Source of the DNA: Neisseria animalis
GTDB taxonomy: Bacteria; Pseudomonadota; Gammaproteobacteria; Burkholderiales; Neisseriaceae
NCBI RefSeq assembly: GCF_900636515.1
Contig: NZ_LR134287.1
Span: 1,736,001-1,800,000, forward strand
Reading direction: 5' to 3'
Length of the DNA: 64,000 nt
Shown here: piece after piece, positions 19,692 through 28,966 of the stretch
How the letters are laid out: each line of letters starts with the position of its first letter
How positions within the stretch are numbered: position 1 is the stretch's first letter
The notes under the pieces: model-generated
What the model saw: the letters and a program-made list of their open reading frames with translations, nothing else
What the model was told of the DNA's origin: nothing
Database searches by the model: none
Translations under genes and position numbers: made by a program

Positions 19692-19952
19692 TTGTTTTGT
19701 CCTTTTTGCTCAAATCATGCCGCACCGTTCGTGCGGTTCGGCTTCCTGCTGGTTTATACAGGATAACAGGCCGTCTGAAAAGGGCTTCCATGCTCACTCT
19801 GCCGATTTTGCAGACGGCTTTTGCGTTAAATCGTTCATATTTTAACATACAGACCGCGCCCTGTTTACCGCAGTTTTTGTCTTTACCCTTGTCGTTTGTA
19901 CGGTTTCATAAGAAAATATCCGTCTCGACACATTTACGGAAAGGAAACCGGC

Positions 19953-21482
19953 ATGACCACATTCCCCATCGCCCGCTCCGGCGACAACACCCTTGAAATC
20001 CAAGGAAAAATGGCCAACCGCCACGGTCTGATTGCAGGCGCGACCGGCACGGGCAAAACCGTCACCCTGCGCCGCATGGCGGAAGCCTTCAGCAACGAAG
20101 GCGTACCGGTATTTTTAGTAGATGTCAAAGGCGATTTGTCGGGCATTACCGAAGCAGGCAGCGACAGCGGCAAAGTCGGCGAGCGCATTGCCGAATTTAA
20201 TCTGGGCGGCGGATGGCTGCAAAATTTCCCCGTGCGCTTTTGGGACGTATTCGGCGAAACCGGCATTCCCGTGCGCGTTACCGTATCCGAAATGGGCCCC
20301 ATGCTGCTGGCACGCCTGATGAACCTGAACGACACGCAGGAAGGGCTGCTCAATCTGGTCTTCAAAGTCGCCGACGACAACGGCTGGCACATTCTGGATT
20401 TGAAAGACCTCCGCAGTATGCTGCAACACGTTTCCGAACACGCTGCCGAATACCGCACCCGATACGGCAACGTCTCCGCCGCCAGCGTCGGCGCCATCCA
20501 ACGGCAACTGCTTACCCTTGAAAACGAAGGCGCGGAGCAGTTTTTCGGCGAACCCGCCCTCAACCTCGAAGACTGGATGCAGACCGAAAACGGCAAAGGC
20601 ATCATCAACATTCTCAATTCGGAAAAACTCATGCGCTCGCCGCGCATGTACAGCGCGTTTTTGCTGTGGATGTTGGCCGAATTGTTTGAAATGCTGCCCG
20701 AAGTCGGCGACATGGACAAACCCAAATTCGTCATGTTCTTCGACGAAGCGCATCTGATGTTCGACAACGCCGCCAATGCGCTGGTCGAACAAGTCGAACA
20801 AGTCGTCCGCCTCATCCGCTCCAAAGGCGTGGGCGTTTACTTCGTTACCCAAAACCCGCTCGATTTGCCCGATACCATCTTGGGGCAACTGGGCAACCGC
20901 GTCCAACACGCCCTGCGCGCCTTCACCCCGCGCGACCAAAAAGCCGTCCGCGCCGCCGCCGAAACCTTCCGCAGCAACCCCGCCATCAACGTAGCCGAAG
21001 CCATCGGCGAACTGGGCGTAGGCGAAGCACTGGTTTCCTTCCTCGACGAAAAAGGCATGCCGGCTCCGGTAGAGCGCGCGCTGGTGCTGCCGCCGCAATC
21101 CGCCCTCACACCGCTGAGTGCCGAAGCGCGCAACGCACGTTTCCAAAGCGACAGCCTGTACCCTGCCTACAAAGATATGGTTGACAATTACTCCGCCTTT
21201 GAAGCCCTTATCGAAGCCAACGCCCAGGCAGCCGCCGAAAAAGAAGCCGAAGCCGCCGCCAAAGAACAGGCCAAAGCCGAAAAAGCCGCAGCAAAAGAAG
21301 CGGAAAAAGCCGAACCCGGCCTGCTCGACGGTTTCTTGGGCGGCCTGACCGGCGGACGCAAAAAATCCGGACAAGGCTTGGGCTACAACGTCGCCGACTC
21401 CATCGGCAGCCAAATCAACCGCCAAGTCACCAACGCCATTTCCCGCAGCGTGATGGGCATTATTAAGAATATGCTGAAATAA
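19953..21482 (+). CDS. HerA-like ATPase, DUF853 (YjgR) family
   Basis: 509-residue P-loop ATPase of the HerA/FtsK superfamily: Walker A GATGTGKT near residue 31 and Walker B FVMFFDEAHLMF near 253, a VYFVTQNPLDLPD sensor-like segment near 302, and a low-complexity Ala/Glu/Lys stretch (about 425-465) predicted to be helical. The family (YjgR in E. coli) is cytosolic with no settled function. ATG 19953 follows AAAGGAAA at a good distance; the open frame to 19896 is not needed. Stands alone with its own DUS terminator. Confidence 0.88.
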   Translation: MTTFPIARSGDNTLEIQGKMANRHGLIAGATGTGKTVTLRRMAEAFSNEGVPVFLVDVKGDLSGITEAGSDSGKVGERIAEFNLGGGWLQNFPVRFWDVFGETGIPVRVTVSEMGPMLLARLMNLNDTQEGLLNLVFKVADDNGWHILDLKDLRSMLQHVSEHAAEYRTRYGNVSAASVGAIQRQLLTLENEGAEQFFGEPALNLEDWMQTENGKGIINILNSEKLMRSPRMYSAFLLWMLAELFEMLPEVGDMDKPKFVMFFDEAHLMFDNAANALVEQVEQVVRLIRSKGVGVYFVTQNPLDLPDTILGQLGNRVQHALRAFTPRDQKAVRAAAETFRSNPAINVAEAIGELGVGEALVSFLDEKGMPAPVERALVLPPQSALTPLSAEARNARFQSDSLYPAYKDMVDNYSAFEALIEANAQAAAEKEAEAAAKEQAKAEKAAAKEAEKAEPGLLDGFLGGLTGGRKKSGQGLGYNVADSIGSQINRQVTNAISRSVMGIIKNMLK

Positions 21483-21507
21483 GCCACGTTCATCACTCTG
21501 CCCGTCA

Positions 21508-21548
21508 AAAGGCCGTCTGCAAACGATATTTTGCAGACGGCCTTTTAT
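21508..21548 (+). terminator. DUS terminator of the DUF853 gene
   Basis: Inverted DUS pair with a short ACGATA-type loop and T-run. Confidence 0.85.
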
Positions 21549-21584
21549 CGTTATGCCACACAACATGATACGGCGCGACAGCAT

Positions 21585-21660
21585 TTTGCTCAAAAAGGCG
21601 TTGGGCAACACTACTGAAGCAGCCAATCCGCCCAAGCGTACCGTTTACTGCCTGCGGTGT
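21585..21660 (-). repeat. Decayed CREE-like stretch before copy 3
   Basis: GCTCAAAAAGGCGTTGGGCAACAC...CTGAAGCAGCCAAT is readable as the long-form extension in reverse. Weak; only the neighbouring intact element makes it plausible. Confidence 0.3.
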
Positions 21661-21767
21661 TATAGTCATTTAAAATAAGAATGATACAGCGTTGCTTTGC
21701 CTTGCCGTACTATGTGTACTGTCTGCGGCTTCGCTGCCTTGTCTCATTCTTATTTTATTCGACTATA
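21661..21767 (+). mobile_element. CREE-type element, copy 3
   Basis: 107 bp, identical in core to copy 2, 160 bp upstream of the small membrane protein gene, so it may supply or insulate transcription of it. Confidence 0.85.
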
Positions 21768-21926
21768 CCACCCTATCTCATTCTATGTGATTTGCCTGCC
21801 ATTGAAGCGTGCCAGATGGTAAAACCGGAAGACGGCTCAAACTCCGCCGCCGTCATTTCTCCGCCATATATGCCCCAAGCGGCAGTTTGGCGATATAATG
21901 CCGTATTTTGCAGACGGCATTTCATC

Positions 21927-22214
21927 ATGAGTAAAGAGCTTTTAGGCTTGTTTTTTCTTCCGCTGGGCATTATCAGCATGTGCATGGCGGCATTGTGGCA
22001 AATGTATGTGATGATGACGGAAACTTATACCCTCAATCGTTATCAAGACAAACAATTGGTTTGGCGCGTGGCAGCATTGTTTTTAAGTTTCAGCTTGGCG
22101 GTGTATTGGTTGTGTCCGAATGCGCGGAAAAAAGGCATTGTCTTTCTGATTTTGGGCGCAGGCGGCGCACTGATGTTCGGCTTGGCGCGGCTGTGGCTGC
22201 CGTTTGCAGGCTGA
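21927..22214 (+). CDS. Small membrane protein of unknown function
   Basis: 95 residues with three hydrophobic segments (about 4-26, 45-62, 68-92) joined by a polar loop ETYTLNRYQDKQLVWR. I do not recognise a family. ATG 21927 directly follows a DUS (TTTTGCAGACGGCATTT) and has only a weak upstream purine stretch; an open frame continues upstream into the CREE but that part is repeat sequence. Codon use looks like that of its neighbours, which supports a real gene. Confidence 0.6.
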   Translation: MSKELLGLFFLPLGIISMCMAALWQMYVMMTETYTLNRYQDKQLVWRVAALFLSFSLAVYWLCPNARKKGIVFLILGAGGALMFGLARLWLPFAG

Positions 22215-22326
22215 TGTTTGAACTGGCGGACGACACACGGCATCCATCAGCTTTTACATCCAACTTTAATACAACTTATTGATTAATCATATTATTATAT
22301 TGATTAAACTGCTGTACCGGCCAATC

Positions 22327-22370
22327 ATGCCGTCTGCAAATCGCATATTTGCGCCATTTGCAGACGGCAT
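22327..22370 (+). terminator. DUS hairpin after the small membrane protein gene
   Basis: ATGCCGTCTGCAAAT and ATTTGCAGACGGCAT; perfect arms, AT-type flank rather than AG, and only a weak T-run. Confidence 0.6.
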
Positions 22371-22514
22371 ATTTCGTTAAATCCATCATTTCCCACCGAA
22401 CCCCACGGCCTTGCAAGACCTTGTTCACAGCAGGGCTTGAGCAAACAGCCGAAACAGCCGCCCCGTACGGCCTGAAACCTTTGCACAAAACAGGAAACGA
22501 ACCAAAACTGATTA

Positions 22515-22621
22515 TATAGTCATTTAAAATAAGAATGATACAGCGTTGCTTTGCCTTGCCGTACTATGTGTACTGTCTGCGGCTTCGCTGCCTTGTCTCA
22601 TTCTCATTTTATTCGACTATA
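22515..22621 (+). mobile_element. CREE-type element, copy 4
   Basis: 107 bp; differs by CATTCTCATTTTATTCG near the right end (T to C change). In the gap between two converging genes. Confidence 0.85.
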
Positions 22622-22697
22622 ATAAGTACCTTGAACGTTACCACTTCAAAAGTCCAAACAAGCAGGCAGGTGTAAAACCCGCCTACAAACCCTTGCA

Positions 22698-22771
22698 ATG
22701 AATTTGGCAAAGGTCTCGGTTTGCACAGTCCGTCGCTTGGCTGCCTTGTCTGATTGTGCGTCATCCGGCAA
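22698..22771 (+). repeat. Decayed CREE half after copy 4
   Basis: CAGTCCGTCGCTTGGCTGCCTTGTCTGATTGTG corresponds to the element's right half (reported in two pieces: CAGTCCGTCGCTTGG and CTGCCTTGTCTGATT). Left end not recognisable. Confidence 0.4.
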
Positions 22772-22774
22772 TAA

Positions 22775-22804
22775 AAAAACCTCCGCAATGTGCGGAGGTT
22801 TTGC
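22775..22804 (-). terminator. Terminator of the CoA-transferase gene
   Basis: AAAACCTCCGCA and TGCGGAGGTTTT, 12-bp stem with 2-4 nt loop and A/T runs, 15 nt past the stop codon; non-DUS. Confidence 0.88.
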
Positions 22805-22818
22805 TGCATATAAGGTGG

Positions 22819-24342
22819 TTATTTGATGCGCATGTCGCCGGTTTCGACAAAGCGTTGGTGCCAAGACAGGGCTTCGCTCAAAATGTGCGGCGTATGCAGG
22901 CCGCCGGCCTTTTCGGCGCGGTCGTAGTAATCGCGCAGCATGTCGCGGTAGTCCGGATGTGCACAGTTGTTGATAATCAGTTGGGCACGTTGGCGGGGTG
23001 ATTTGCCGCGCAAGTCTGCCATGCCTTGTTCGGTTACGATAAACATGACATCGTGTTCCGTATGGTCGTGGTGCGAAACCATCGGTACGATACAGGAAAT
23101 CGCGCCGTCTTTAGCCACGGAAGGTGATACGAAGAATGAGAAGAAGGCATTGCGGGTAAAGTCTCCCGAACCGCCGATGCCGTTCATCATTTTGGTACCC
23201 ATCACATGGGTAGAGTTTACGTTGCCGAAGATGTCGGCTTCAATCATGGCGTTCATACCGATGACCCCCAAACGGCGGATTAATTCGGGGTTGTTGGTGA
23301 TTTCCATCGGGCGCAATACGATTTTGTCGCGCAAGAACTCGATGTTGTCGTTGAAGCGTTGCAGCGCGTCCGGACTGAACGACAATGCAGTGGCGGAAGC
23401 GGATTTCATTTTGCCGGAAATAATCAAGTCCAGCATACCGTCCTGCAATACTTCGGTAAAGCCGGTCAGGTTTTCGAACGGTGCGTCCTGCAGACCTGCC
23501 AGTACCGCGTTGGCAACGTTGCCCACGCCGGACTGCAGCGGCAGCAGGTTGGCAGGCAGACGGCCTGCTTTGACCTCATGGTCGAAGAAATCGATGATTT
23601 GTGCGGCAATGCGTTTGGAGTTTTCGTCAGGATCGGCAAATTTGCTGTTGCGGTCGAACGAGTCGGTCAGTACGATGGCGGCGATTTTGTCCAAGTCGCA
23701 CTCCAAATACGGCGAACCGATGCGGTCGTCCGGCTTAACCAGCGGAATCGGCTGGCGCAGCGGCGGCGTACCGATGTCGAAGTAAATATCGTGCATGGTT
23801 TCCAGCAGCGGATTTTGTTTGGCATTGATTTCGATGATAATCTTATCCGCAGCTTTCAATACTTCGTTGCAGTGGCCGACACCCATTGCCGGAATGATTT
23901 TGCCGTCTGCGGTAATGCCGGTGGCTTCGATGACGGCAACCTGCATTTTGCCGTAGAAGCCGTTACGGATTTGTTGCTCGACGTGGGAGAGGTGCATATC
24001 CTGATAGTGGATATTGCCGGCGTTGATGCTGTTGCGGATGCCGGGGTCGGATTGGAACGGGTTGCGGAAGTTGACGGCATTTGCCGCCGCCAGTACGCCG
24101 TCGCACTCGGGGGCGGTAGAGGCACCGGTAATCATGTTGATTTTAAATTCTTCGCCGCGCGCGTGGGCAGCTTTGGCTTTTTCGGCAATGGCGGTAGGCA
24201 GGGCTTTCGGGTAGCCTGCGCCGGTAAAGCCGGAGATACCCAGCGTCATGCCGTGCTGGATAAATTCGGCTGCTTGCTCGGCAGATATGATTTTGCCGCG
24301 CAAACCTTGGTGTTGTACGCGTTCTGCTGCTGTTGCTGTCAT
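22819..24342 (-). CDS. Succinyl-CoA:acetate CoA-transferase (acetyl-CoA hydrolase/transferase family)
   Basis: 507-residue class I CoA-transferase resembling AarC/Cat1, which moves CoA between succinyl-CoA and acetate. GFTGAGYPKALP near 39 and the catalytic-glutamate segment TGFTEVLQDGMLD near 290 are present, as are the glycine-rich GVGNVANAVLAGL (near 270) and MNGIGGSGDFTRNA near 393. Such an enzyme can replace succinyl-CoA synthetase in an acetate-linked TCA cycle, or release acetate together with Pta. Monocistronic, good terminator. Substrate pair is inferred from family. Confidence 0.85.
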   Translation of the reverse strand: MTATAAERVQHQGLRGKIISAEQAAEFIQHGMTLGISGFTGAGYPKALPTAIAEKAKAAHARGEEFKINMITGASTAPECDGVLAAANAVNFRNPFQSDPGIRNSINAGNIHYQDMHLSHVEQQIRNGFYGKMQVAVIEATGITADGKIIPAMGVGHCNEVLKAADKIIIEINAKQNPLLETMHDIYFDIGTPPLRQPIPLVKPDDRIGSPYLECDLDKIAAIVLTDSFDRNSKFADPDENSKRIAAQIIDFFDHEVKAGRLPANLLPLQSGVGNVANAVLAGLQDAPFENLTGFTEVLQDGMLDLIISGKMKSASATALSFSPDALQRFNDNIEFLRDKIVLRPMEITNNPELIRRLGVIGMNAMIEADIFGNVNSTHVMGTKMMNGIGGSGDFTRNAFFSFFVSPSVAKDGAISCIVPMVSHHDHTEHDVMFIVTEQGMADLRGKSPRQRAQLIINNCAHPDYRDMLRDYYDRAEKAGGLHTPHILSEALSWHQRFVETGDMRIK

Positions 24343-24575
24343 ATTGCGTTCTCCTCAAAGGGACAAAACCCTGATGGGTTCAGAGTTTGTTTGTGGTTAA
24401 ATGAACCGCTTCTTCGGAAATGTAGTAAGAAGAAAGCGGAATATACGGAATATATAATAAAGGTTTTCGGGTGTAAAGAAGGGATAAGACGGGAGCGGCA
24501 ATTTTCGGCTTGCCGGTTGCCGTACTGCTCCGTACCCGCCGAAATATGGTTTTTGCAGACGGCATAAACATGTAA

Positions 24576-24609
24576 AAACCCGATTGCATATTGCATCACA
24601 ATCGGGTTT
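24576..24609 (-). terminator. Terminator of the AGCS transporter gene
   Basis: AAACCCGATTG and CAATCGGGTTT stem 15 nt beyond the stop; non-DUS. A lone DUS lies at about 24552. Confidence 0.8.
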
Positions 24610-24623
24610 GGAAACAACCGAAC

Positions 24624-26039
24624 TTACCGTTCGCTGTATTCGCGCACTTCGTAAGAATAAGACAATTCCTTACCGGCTTTTTTCTGCGCCAGATAATCAT
24701 CGTACACCGCACGGATTTCCTTACGCAGCAAAAACAGCGCGATTAAGTTGGGAATCACCATGAAGCCGTTGAACATATCCGACAAGCTCCACACCAAATC
24801 CACTTTGCCCAGCGTACCCAACACAATCGCAGCCAACACCAATGCGCGATACAGCGCCAAATGTTTGCCGTTGAACAAAAAACGGATATTGGATTCGCCG
24901 AAATAATACCAACCGATAATAGTGGTGAATGCAAAGAACGTCAGGCACACGGCCAACAACTGCCCGCCGATGCCCGGAAACGCCATGGTAAATGCCTGCT
25001 GTGTAACCGCCGCGCCTTTCAAGCCCAAACCGTCGGCACCGGTCAGCAAAATAATCAGCGCGGTTGCCGTACACACCAAAATCGTGTCGATAAACACGCC
25101 GACAAACGCCGCCATGCCCTGCAATACGGGGTGCTTCACATCTGCCGTCGCATGGGCGTGCGGTGTCGAACCCATGCCCGCTTCATTGGAAAACAGGCCG
25201 CGCGCCACACCGTAACGGATTGCCTCCCGCATACCGATACCAGCCGCGCCGCCCAATACCGCTTCCGGATCAAACGCCGCCACAAAAATATGGTTAATCA
25301 TCGGCGAAATGTTCTCGGAATACTCAAACAAAATCGCTACCGCGCACAAAATATAAACCACCGCCATAAACGGCACGACAAACTGTGCCACATGGGCAAT
25401 CCGGTTTACCCCACCGATAACCGTCAATCCGGCCAAAACAGCCAACACGATGCCCACAGCCAAAGCCGGCACATCAAACGCCACCGTTACCGTCGAAGCA
25501 ATCGAGTTTGCCTGCGTCGCATTACCGATAAAGCCCAACGCCAAAATAATGGCCACTGCAAAAAAACATGCCAGAAAATGCGCCGCGCCCTTGCCGATTT
25601 TCGGTGTCAGACCGTAGGTAATGTAAAACGCCGGGCCGCCGATGTATTTGCCGTTGCTGACCACACGGTATTTCTGCGCCAGTACCGCCTCGGCAAAAAT
25701 CGTGGACATACCCAAAACCGCCGACAGCCACATCCAAAAAATCGCACCGGGGCCGCCCGCCGTAATAGCCGTGGCCACCCCTGCTACGTTGCCTGTACCG
25801 ATTTGCGCCGAAATCGCCACCGCCAACGCCTGAAACTGGGATAAAGATTTATCATCGCCGTTTTTCTTTTTAAACAGCCCGCCGAAAACCGATTTGAATC
25901 CCGCACCGAATTTGGTAATCTGCGGCACACCCAAATAAACCGTAAAAAACACACCGATACCGATTAACGCGTAAATCAGCAGGTAATCCCACAAAATAGA
26001 ATTGACCGCACCCACCAGTGCAGACAATGTTGCTTCCAT
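24624..26039 (-). CDS. Sodium:alanine symporter (AGCS family)
   Basis: 471-residue inner-membrane Na+-coupled amino-acid carrier of the alanine or glycine:cation symporter family (AlsT/DagA). About ten to eleven hydrophobic helices; conserved GVPQITKFGAGFKSVFGG after the first helix and the family block GTGNVAGVATAITAGGPGAIFWMW near residue 95, plus NEAGMGSTPHAHATA near 280. ATG 26039 has GAGGTTGTT upstream and gives the usual family N-terminus; the open frame to 26111 adds an improbable hydrophobic leader. Substrate (alanine/glycine) inferred. Confidence 0.92.
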   Translation of the reverse strand: MEATLSALVGAVNSILWDYLLIYALIGIGVFFTVYLGVPQITKFGAGFKSVFGGLFKKKNGDDKSLSQFQALAVAISAQIGTGNVAGVATAITAGGPGAIFWMWLSAVLGMSTIFAEAVLAQKYRVVSNGKYIGGPAFYITYGLTPKIGKGAAHFLACFFAVAIILALGFIGNATQANSIASTVTVAFDVPALAVGIVLAVLAGLTVIGGVNRIAHVAQFVVPFMAVVYILCAVAILFEYSENISPMINHIFVAAFDPEAVLGGAAGIGMREAIRYGVARGLFSNEAGMGSTPHAHATADVKHPVLQGMAAFVGVFIDTILVCTATALIILLTGADGLGLKGAAVTQQAFTMAFPGIGGQLLAVCLTFFAFTTIIGWYYFGESNIRFLFNGKHLALYRALVLAAIVLGTLGKVDLVWSLSDMFNGFMVIPNLIALFLLRKEIRAVYDDYLAQKKAGKELSYSYEVREYSER

Positions 26040-26345
26040 AACAACCTCAAAATTCAAAAAAACAAACAAAAACAGACAAAACCATATCCATTGCGGCGAG
26101 CAGGCCGGCAAGCGGACAAAAAGGCCGTCTGCAAAACATTAACTAAGAAACATTCCATACAATCATACTGCAAAACCGTTCGATTTCAAATACAAAACTA
26201 AAACTCGCATAACAAAGTTTAACAATTATCAAAGTTCATCAGCCACACAAACCGCATTCAGACCGCCTGCCGTTATGCTAAAATAACCGCCTTAAAATCG
26301 AACGCACCCGTGTCATACACGCCACGGTTCAGAAAGGACAAACAC

Positions 26346-27074
26346 ATGGCAGGCCATAGCAAGTGGGCGAATATCCAACATAAAAAAGCCCGACAAGATG
26401 CCAAACGCGGCAAAATCTTCACCAAACTGATTAAAGAAATCACCGTAGCAGCCCGTCTCGGCGGCGGCGATGCCGGCGCCAATCCCCGCCTGCGTCTGGC
26501 TTTGGAAAAAGCAGCCGAAAACAATATGCCCAAAGACAACGTACAACGCGCCATCGACAAAGGCACAGGCAATCTGGAAGGCGTAGAATACGTAGAACTG
26601 CGTTACGAAGGCTACGGCATCGGCGGTGCCGCCCTGATGGTAGACTGCCTGACCGACAACAAAACCCGTACCGTTGCCGACGTGCGCCACGCCTTCAGCA
26701 AAAACGGCGGCAACCTCGGCACAGACGGCTGCGTTGCCTTCAACTTCGCCCATCAAGGCTATTTGGTTTTCGAGCCGGGCGTTGACGAAGACGCACTGAT
26801 GGAAGCCGCGCTGGAAGCAGGAGCAGAAGATGTCGTCAACAACGACGACGGCTCAATCGAAGTCATCACCTCGCCCAACGACTGGAGCACCGTCAAAGCC
26901 ACCCTCGAAGCGGCAGGATACAAATCCGTAGACGGCGAAGTTACCATGCGCGCCCAAAACGAAACCGAATTGAGCGGTGAAGATGCCGTCAAAATGCAAA
27001 AACTGCTGGACGCATTAGAAGACTTGGACGACGTACAAGACGTTTACACCTCCGCCGTCCTCAACCTCGACTAA
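26346..27074 (+). CDS. yebC: YebC/PmpR family protein
   Basis: 242 residues, the normal length, beginning [23 protein letters not shown], the diagnostic YebC N-terminus. Family members are DNA-binding regulators, and some (YebC2) help ribosomes through proline stretches; which applies here is not decidable from sequence. ATG 26346 is preceded by AAAGGA. An in-frame ATG at 26310 would add 12 residues without homology. In the 305-bp gap upstream (26040-26345) I see one DUS near 26123 and no gene. Confidence 0.95.
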   Translation: MAGHSKWANIQHKKARQDAKRGKIFTKLIKEITVAARLGGGDAGANPRLRLALEKAAENNMPKDNVQRAIDKGTGNLEGVEYVELRYEGYGIGGAALMVDCLTDNKTRTVADVRHAFSKNGGNLGTDGCVAFNFAHQGYLVFEPGVDEDALMEAALEAGAEDVVNNDDGSIEVITSPNDWSTVKATLEAAGYKSVDGEVTMRAQNETELSGEDAVKMQKLLDALEDLDDVQDVYTSAVLNLD

Positions 27075-27092
27075 GCAACACCCGTCCGCACC

Positions 27093-27133
27093 AAAAAGGC
27101 CGTCTGCAAACTCCATTTTGCAGACGGCCTTTT
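27093..27133. terminator. DUS terminator between yebC and dsbB
   Basis: AAAAAGGCCGTCTGCAAA and TTTTGCAGACGGCCTTTT, serving both converging genes. Confidence 0.88.
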
Positions 27134-27152
27134 CCACATCAACACAACAAAA

Positions 27153-27653
27153 TCAGCGCACAGCTCCGCTTTTCCACCAAGCCAGCCACACCAGCAGCAG
27201 CACAAAAGCAAAATACAGCACACTCCATACCGGCAGAGCCACGCCCAAAAAATAATCCGGCACCGCACAATTCCCAAAGCCGCGTACCACAAACTCCCAA
27301 TGGTCAAACAACGGCCAATCGCGCAAACGGAACGTCCACGGCGCACCGCAAGCCGGAGCCTCACCCGCCGGCAGACTTTGCAACCACATCTGGTACACCG
27401 CCACACCGGCCCCATAAACCGCCGGCACACTGACCACCACCGCCCCGAACAAACGTGCCCCCCTGCCCGTCAGCGCAAACAGCGCACAAACCAACGCCGC
27501 CAATCCCACCGCCAACACCGACAAACGCTGCAAAATACACAGCACACAAGGACTCAAACCCAACACATATTGAGAAAAAAACGAACCGCACGCCGCCAAC
27601 ACCGACAATACGACAATACCCCAAAGCGTTTTACGAAAAATATTCATCGTCAT
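27153..27653 (-). CDS. dsbB: Disulfide bond formation protein B
   Basis: 166-residue inner-membrane protein that reoxidises DsbA and passes electrons to quinones. Four hydrophobic helices; the first redox pair is in LSPCVLCILQR (Cys about 33 and 36 from this start) and the second pair is split between ACGAPW and GNCAVPDYF in the long second periplasmic loop, as in DsbB. ATG 27653 or ATG 27647 are both possible starts; neither has a strong ribosome site, and the frame open to 27686 carries no homology. High-GC. Confidence 0.92.
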   Translation of the reverse strand: MTMNIFRKTLWGIVVLSVLAACGSFFSQYVLGLSPCVLCILQRLSVLAVGLAALVCALFALTGRGARLFGAVVVSVPAVYGAGVAVYQMWLQSLPAGEAPACGAPWTFRLRDWPLFDHWEFVVRGFGNCAVPDYFLGVALPVWSVLYFAFVLLLVWLAWWKSGAVR

Positions 27654-27885
27654 CAAACCAAACCAATCATGCACACAATTTAGCACAAAACCGCCCTGTA
27701 ATCACTTGTAAGACTTGCGCCAGATTAAACAGACGAAACAAAAAAACAAAGGCCGTCTGCAAAATCAAACCAACCCGTCCCGCCATCCTACTCCGGCGTT
27801 CTCCAGCCCCGCCAGCCGCCGCCGAACAGATTTGCCCCAGCCCCGACAACACCGCCCCCGTATTTGCCGCACTACGCCGAATCAT

Positions 27886-27920
27886 AAAAGGCCGTCTGTA
27901 AATTTGCAGACGGCCTTTTA
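27886..27920 (-). terminator. DUS hairpin upstream of dsbB
   Basis: GGCCGTCTGTAAAT with TTTGCAGACGGCC, very short loop. The gap 27654-28173 also contains a lone DUS near 27752. No gene is close enough to assign it to. Confidence 0.6.
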
Positions 27921-27943
27921 TGTGTTTACCAGTTTCAAAATAA

Positions 27944-28047
27944 TATAGTCGAATAAAATAAGAATGAGACAAGGCAGCGAAGCCGCAGACAGTACGCATA
28001 GTACGGCAAGGCAAAGCGCTGTATCATTCTTATTTTAAATGACTATA
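27944..28047 (-). mobile_element. CREE-type element, copy 5 (104 bp)
   Basis: Same ends as copy 1 but with CAGTACGCATAG and a 3-bp deletion (GGCAAAGCGCTG where others have GGCAAAGCAACGCTG). The only length variant among the intact copies. Confidence 0.82.
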
Positions 28048-28173
28048 TAATGATTCCAAACATAATGATGACGTTGATTGTAAGCAACCGGATTTTATGG
28101 TCATGTCCCACAAAAGCACACAGCATTGCCGCACCTTGTTCAAAAAATATTCAACAAAGCCGTCTGCTGATAT

Positions 28174-28314
28174 TTACCTCTTTCCTGCTGGCTTGGCGTT
28201 TTGAATTTGGCGGTCGGTAAGAGCCTTAGCCGGTAAACCTTTGCGGTGGTTTGCTGATACTTTTTCAGGGGTTGTGGGTGCTTGTTGAAAAATATACCAA
28301 CAAAAAAGGTTCAT
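28174..28314 (-). pseudogene. Integrase N-terminal (DUF4102-like) remnant
   Basis: A 46-codon frame whose C-terminal part reads KALTDRQIQNAKPAGKR and then stops. ALTDxxIxNAKP is the opening of tyrosine recombinases of the P4/island type (DUF4102), normally followed by a KLSDGGGLYL-type segment; just past the stop another frame reads SADGFVEYF, which could be its decayed continuation. It lies 155 bp beyond the 3' end of a tRNA-Leu gene, the usual position for an island integrase. No catalytic domain remains. Alternative: chance resemblance of a short frame. Confidence 0.45.
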
Positions 28315-28468
28315 TCAACGATACGGCATAAAACCGTATGATACGGAAACTTTCAAAAAGCAAAAAACCAAATCAGGCTAAAAGCCTTATCAAATATGGA
28401 TTTGGTTGATTGTATGGGACGTTATAAGACGTAAAAAAGCAGCCTTAAAGCTGCTGATTTTTTAAGTA

Positions 28469-28553
28469 TGGTGCGGACGGAGAGACTCGAACTCTCACAC
28501 CTCTCGGCGCCAGAACCTAAATCTGGTGCGTCTACCAATTTCGCCACGTCCGC
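28469..28553 (-). tRNA. tRNA-Leu (anticodon UAG)
   Basis: 85 nt with acceptor stem GCGGACG/CGTCCGC, encoded CCA, anticodon stem CCAGA/TCTGG around TTTAGGT, a class II variable arm (CGCCGAGAGGTGT region) and GTTCGAGTC in the T arm. Confidence 0.97.
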
Positions 28554-28728
28554 CAATCTTATGGAATGGCGCATTATACACAGAATCGGCGATTCTGCCA
28601 ATGCAGACGGCAAACTGATTTTCAAGGTCTTACCTGCAAAAATACGGCGGCAGTGTCAAGCCGATAAAATCCATATCATCGGATTGTACACATCATCAGG
28701 GGACTTAAAATAAACCATTCTCGTCAGA

Positions 28729-28835
28729 TATAGTCATTTAAAATAAGAATGATACAGCGTTGCTTTGCCTTGCCGTACTATGTGTACTGTCTGCGGCTTC
28801 GCTGCCTTGTCTCATTCTTATTTTATTCGACTATA
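28729..28835 (+). mobile_element. CREE-type element, copy 6
   Basis: 107 bp, identical in core to copies 2 and 3; sits 176 bp upstream of the tRNA-Leu gene. Confidence 0.85.
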
Positions 28836-28910
28836 AAATCCCAAGCGGTATCAAGTTGCCGCCTGATTTCATGACTGCGTTTTGAATTGCTTATTTATGG
28901 AATGATTATT

Positions 28911-28950
28911 AAAAGGCCGTCTGCAAATCAAATTTACAGACGGCCTTTTA
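28911..28950 (-). terminator. DUS terminator of ettA
   Basis: AAAAGGCCGTCTGCAAAT with ATTTACAGACGGCCTTTT; one arm carries the TGTAAA variant. 17 nt past the ettA stop. Confidence 0.85.
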
Positions 28951-28966
28951 TCAATAATCCAATAAC

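Noticed and set aside
20115..21635. Long antisense frame under the DUF853 ATPase gene
   Set aside because: Phe/Gly/Val-rich mirror of Ala/Glu/Lys codons, no motif, runs into a terminator.
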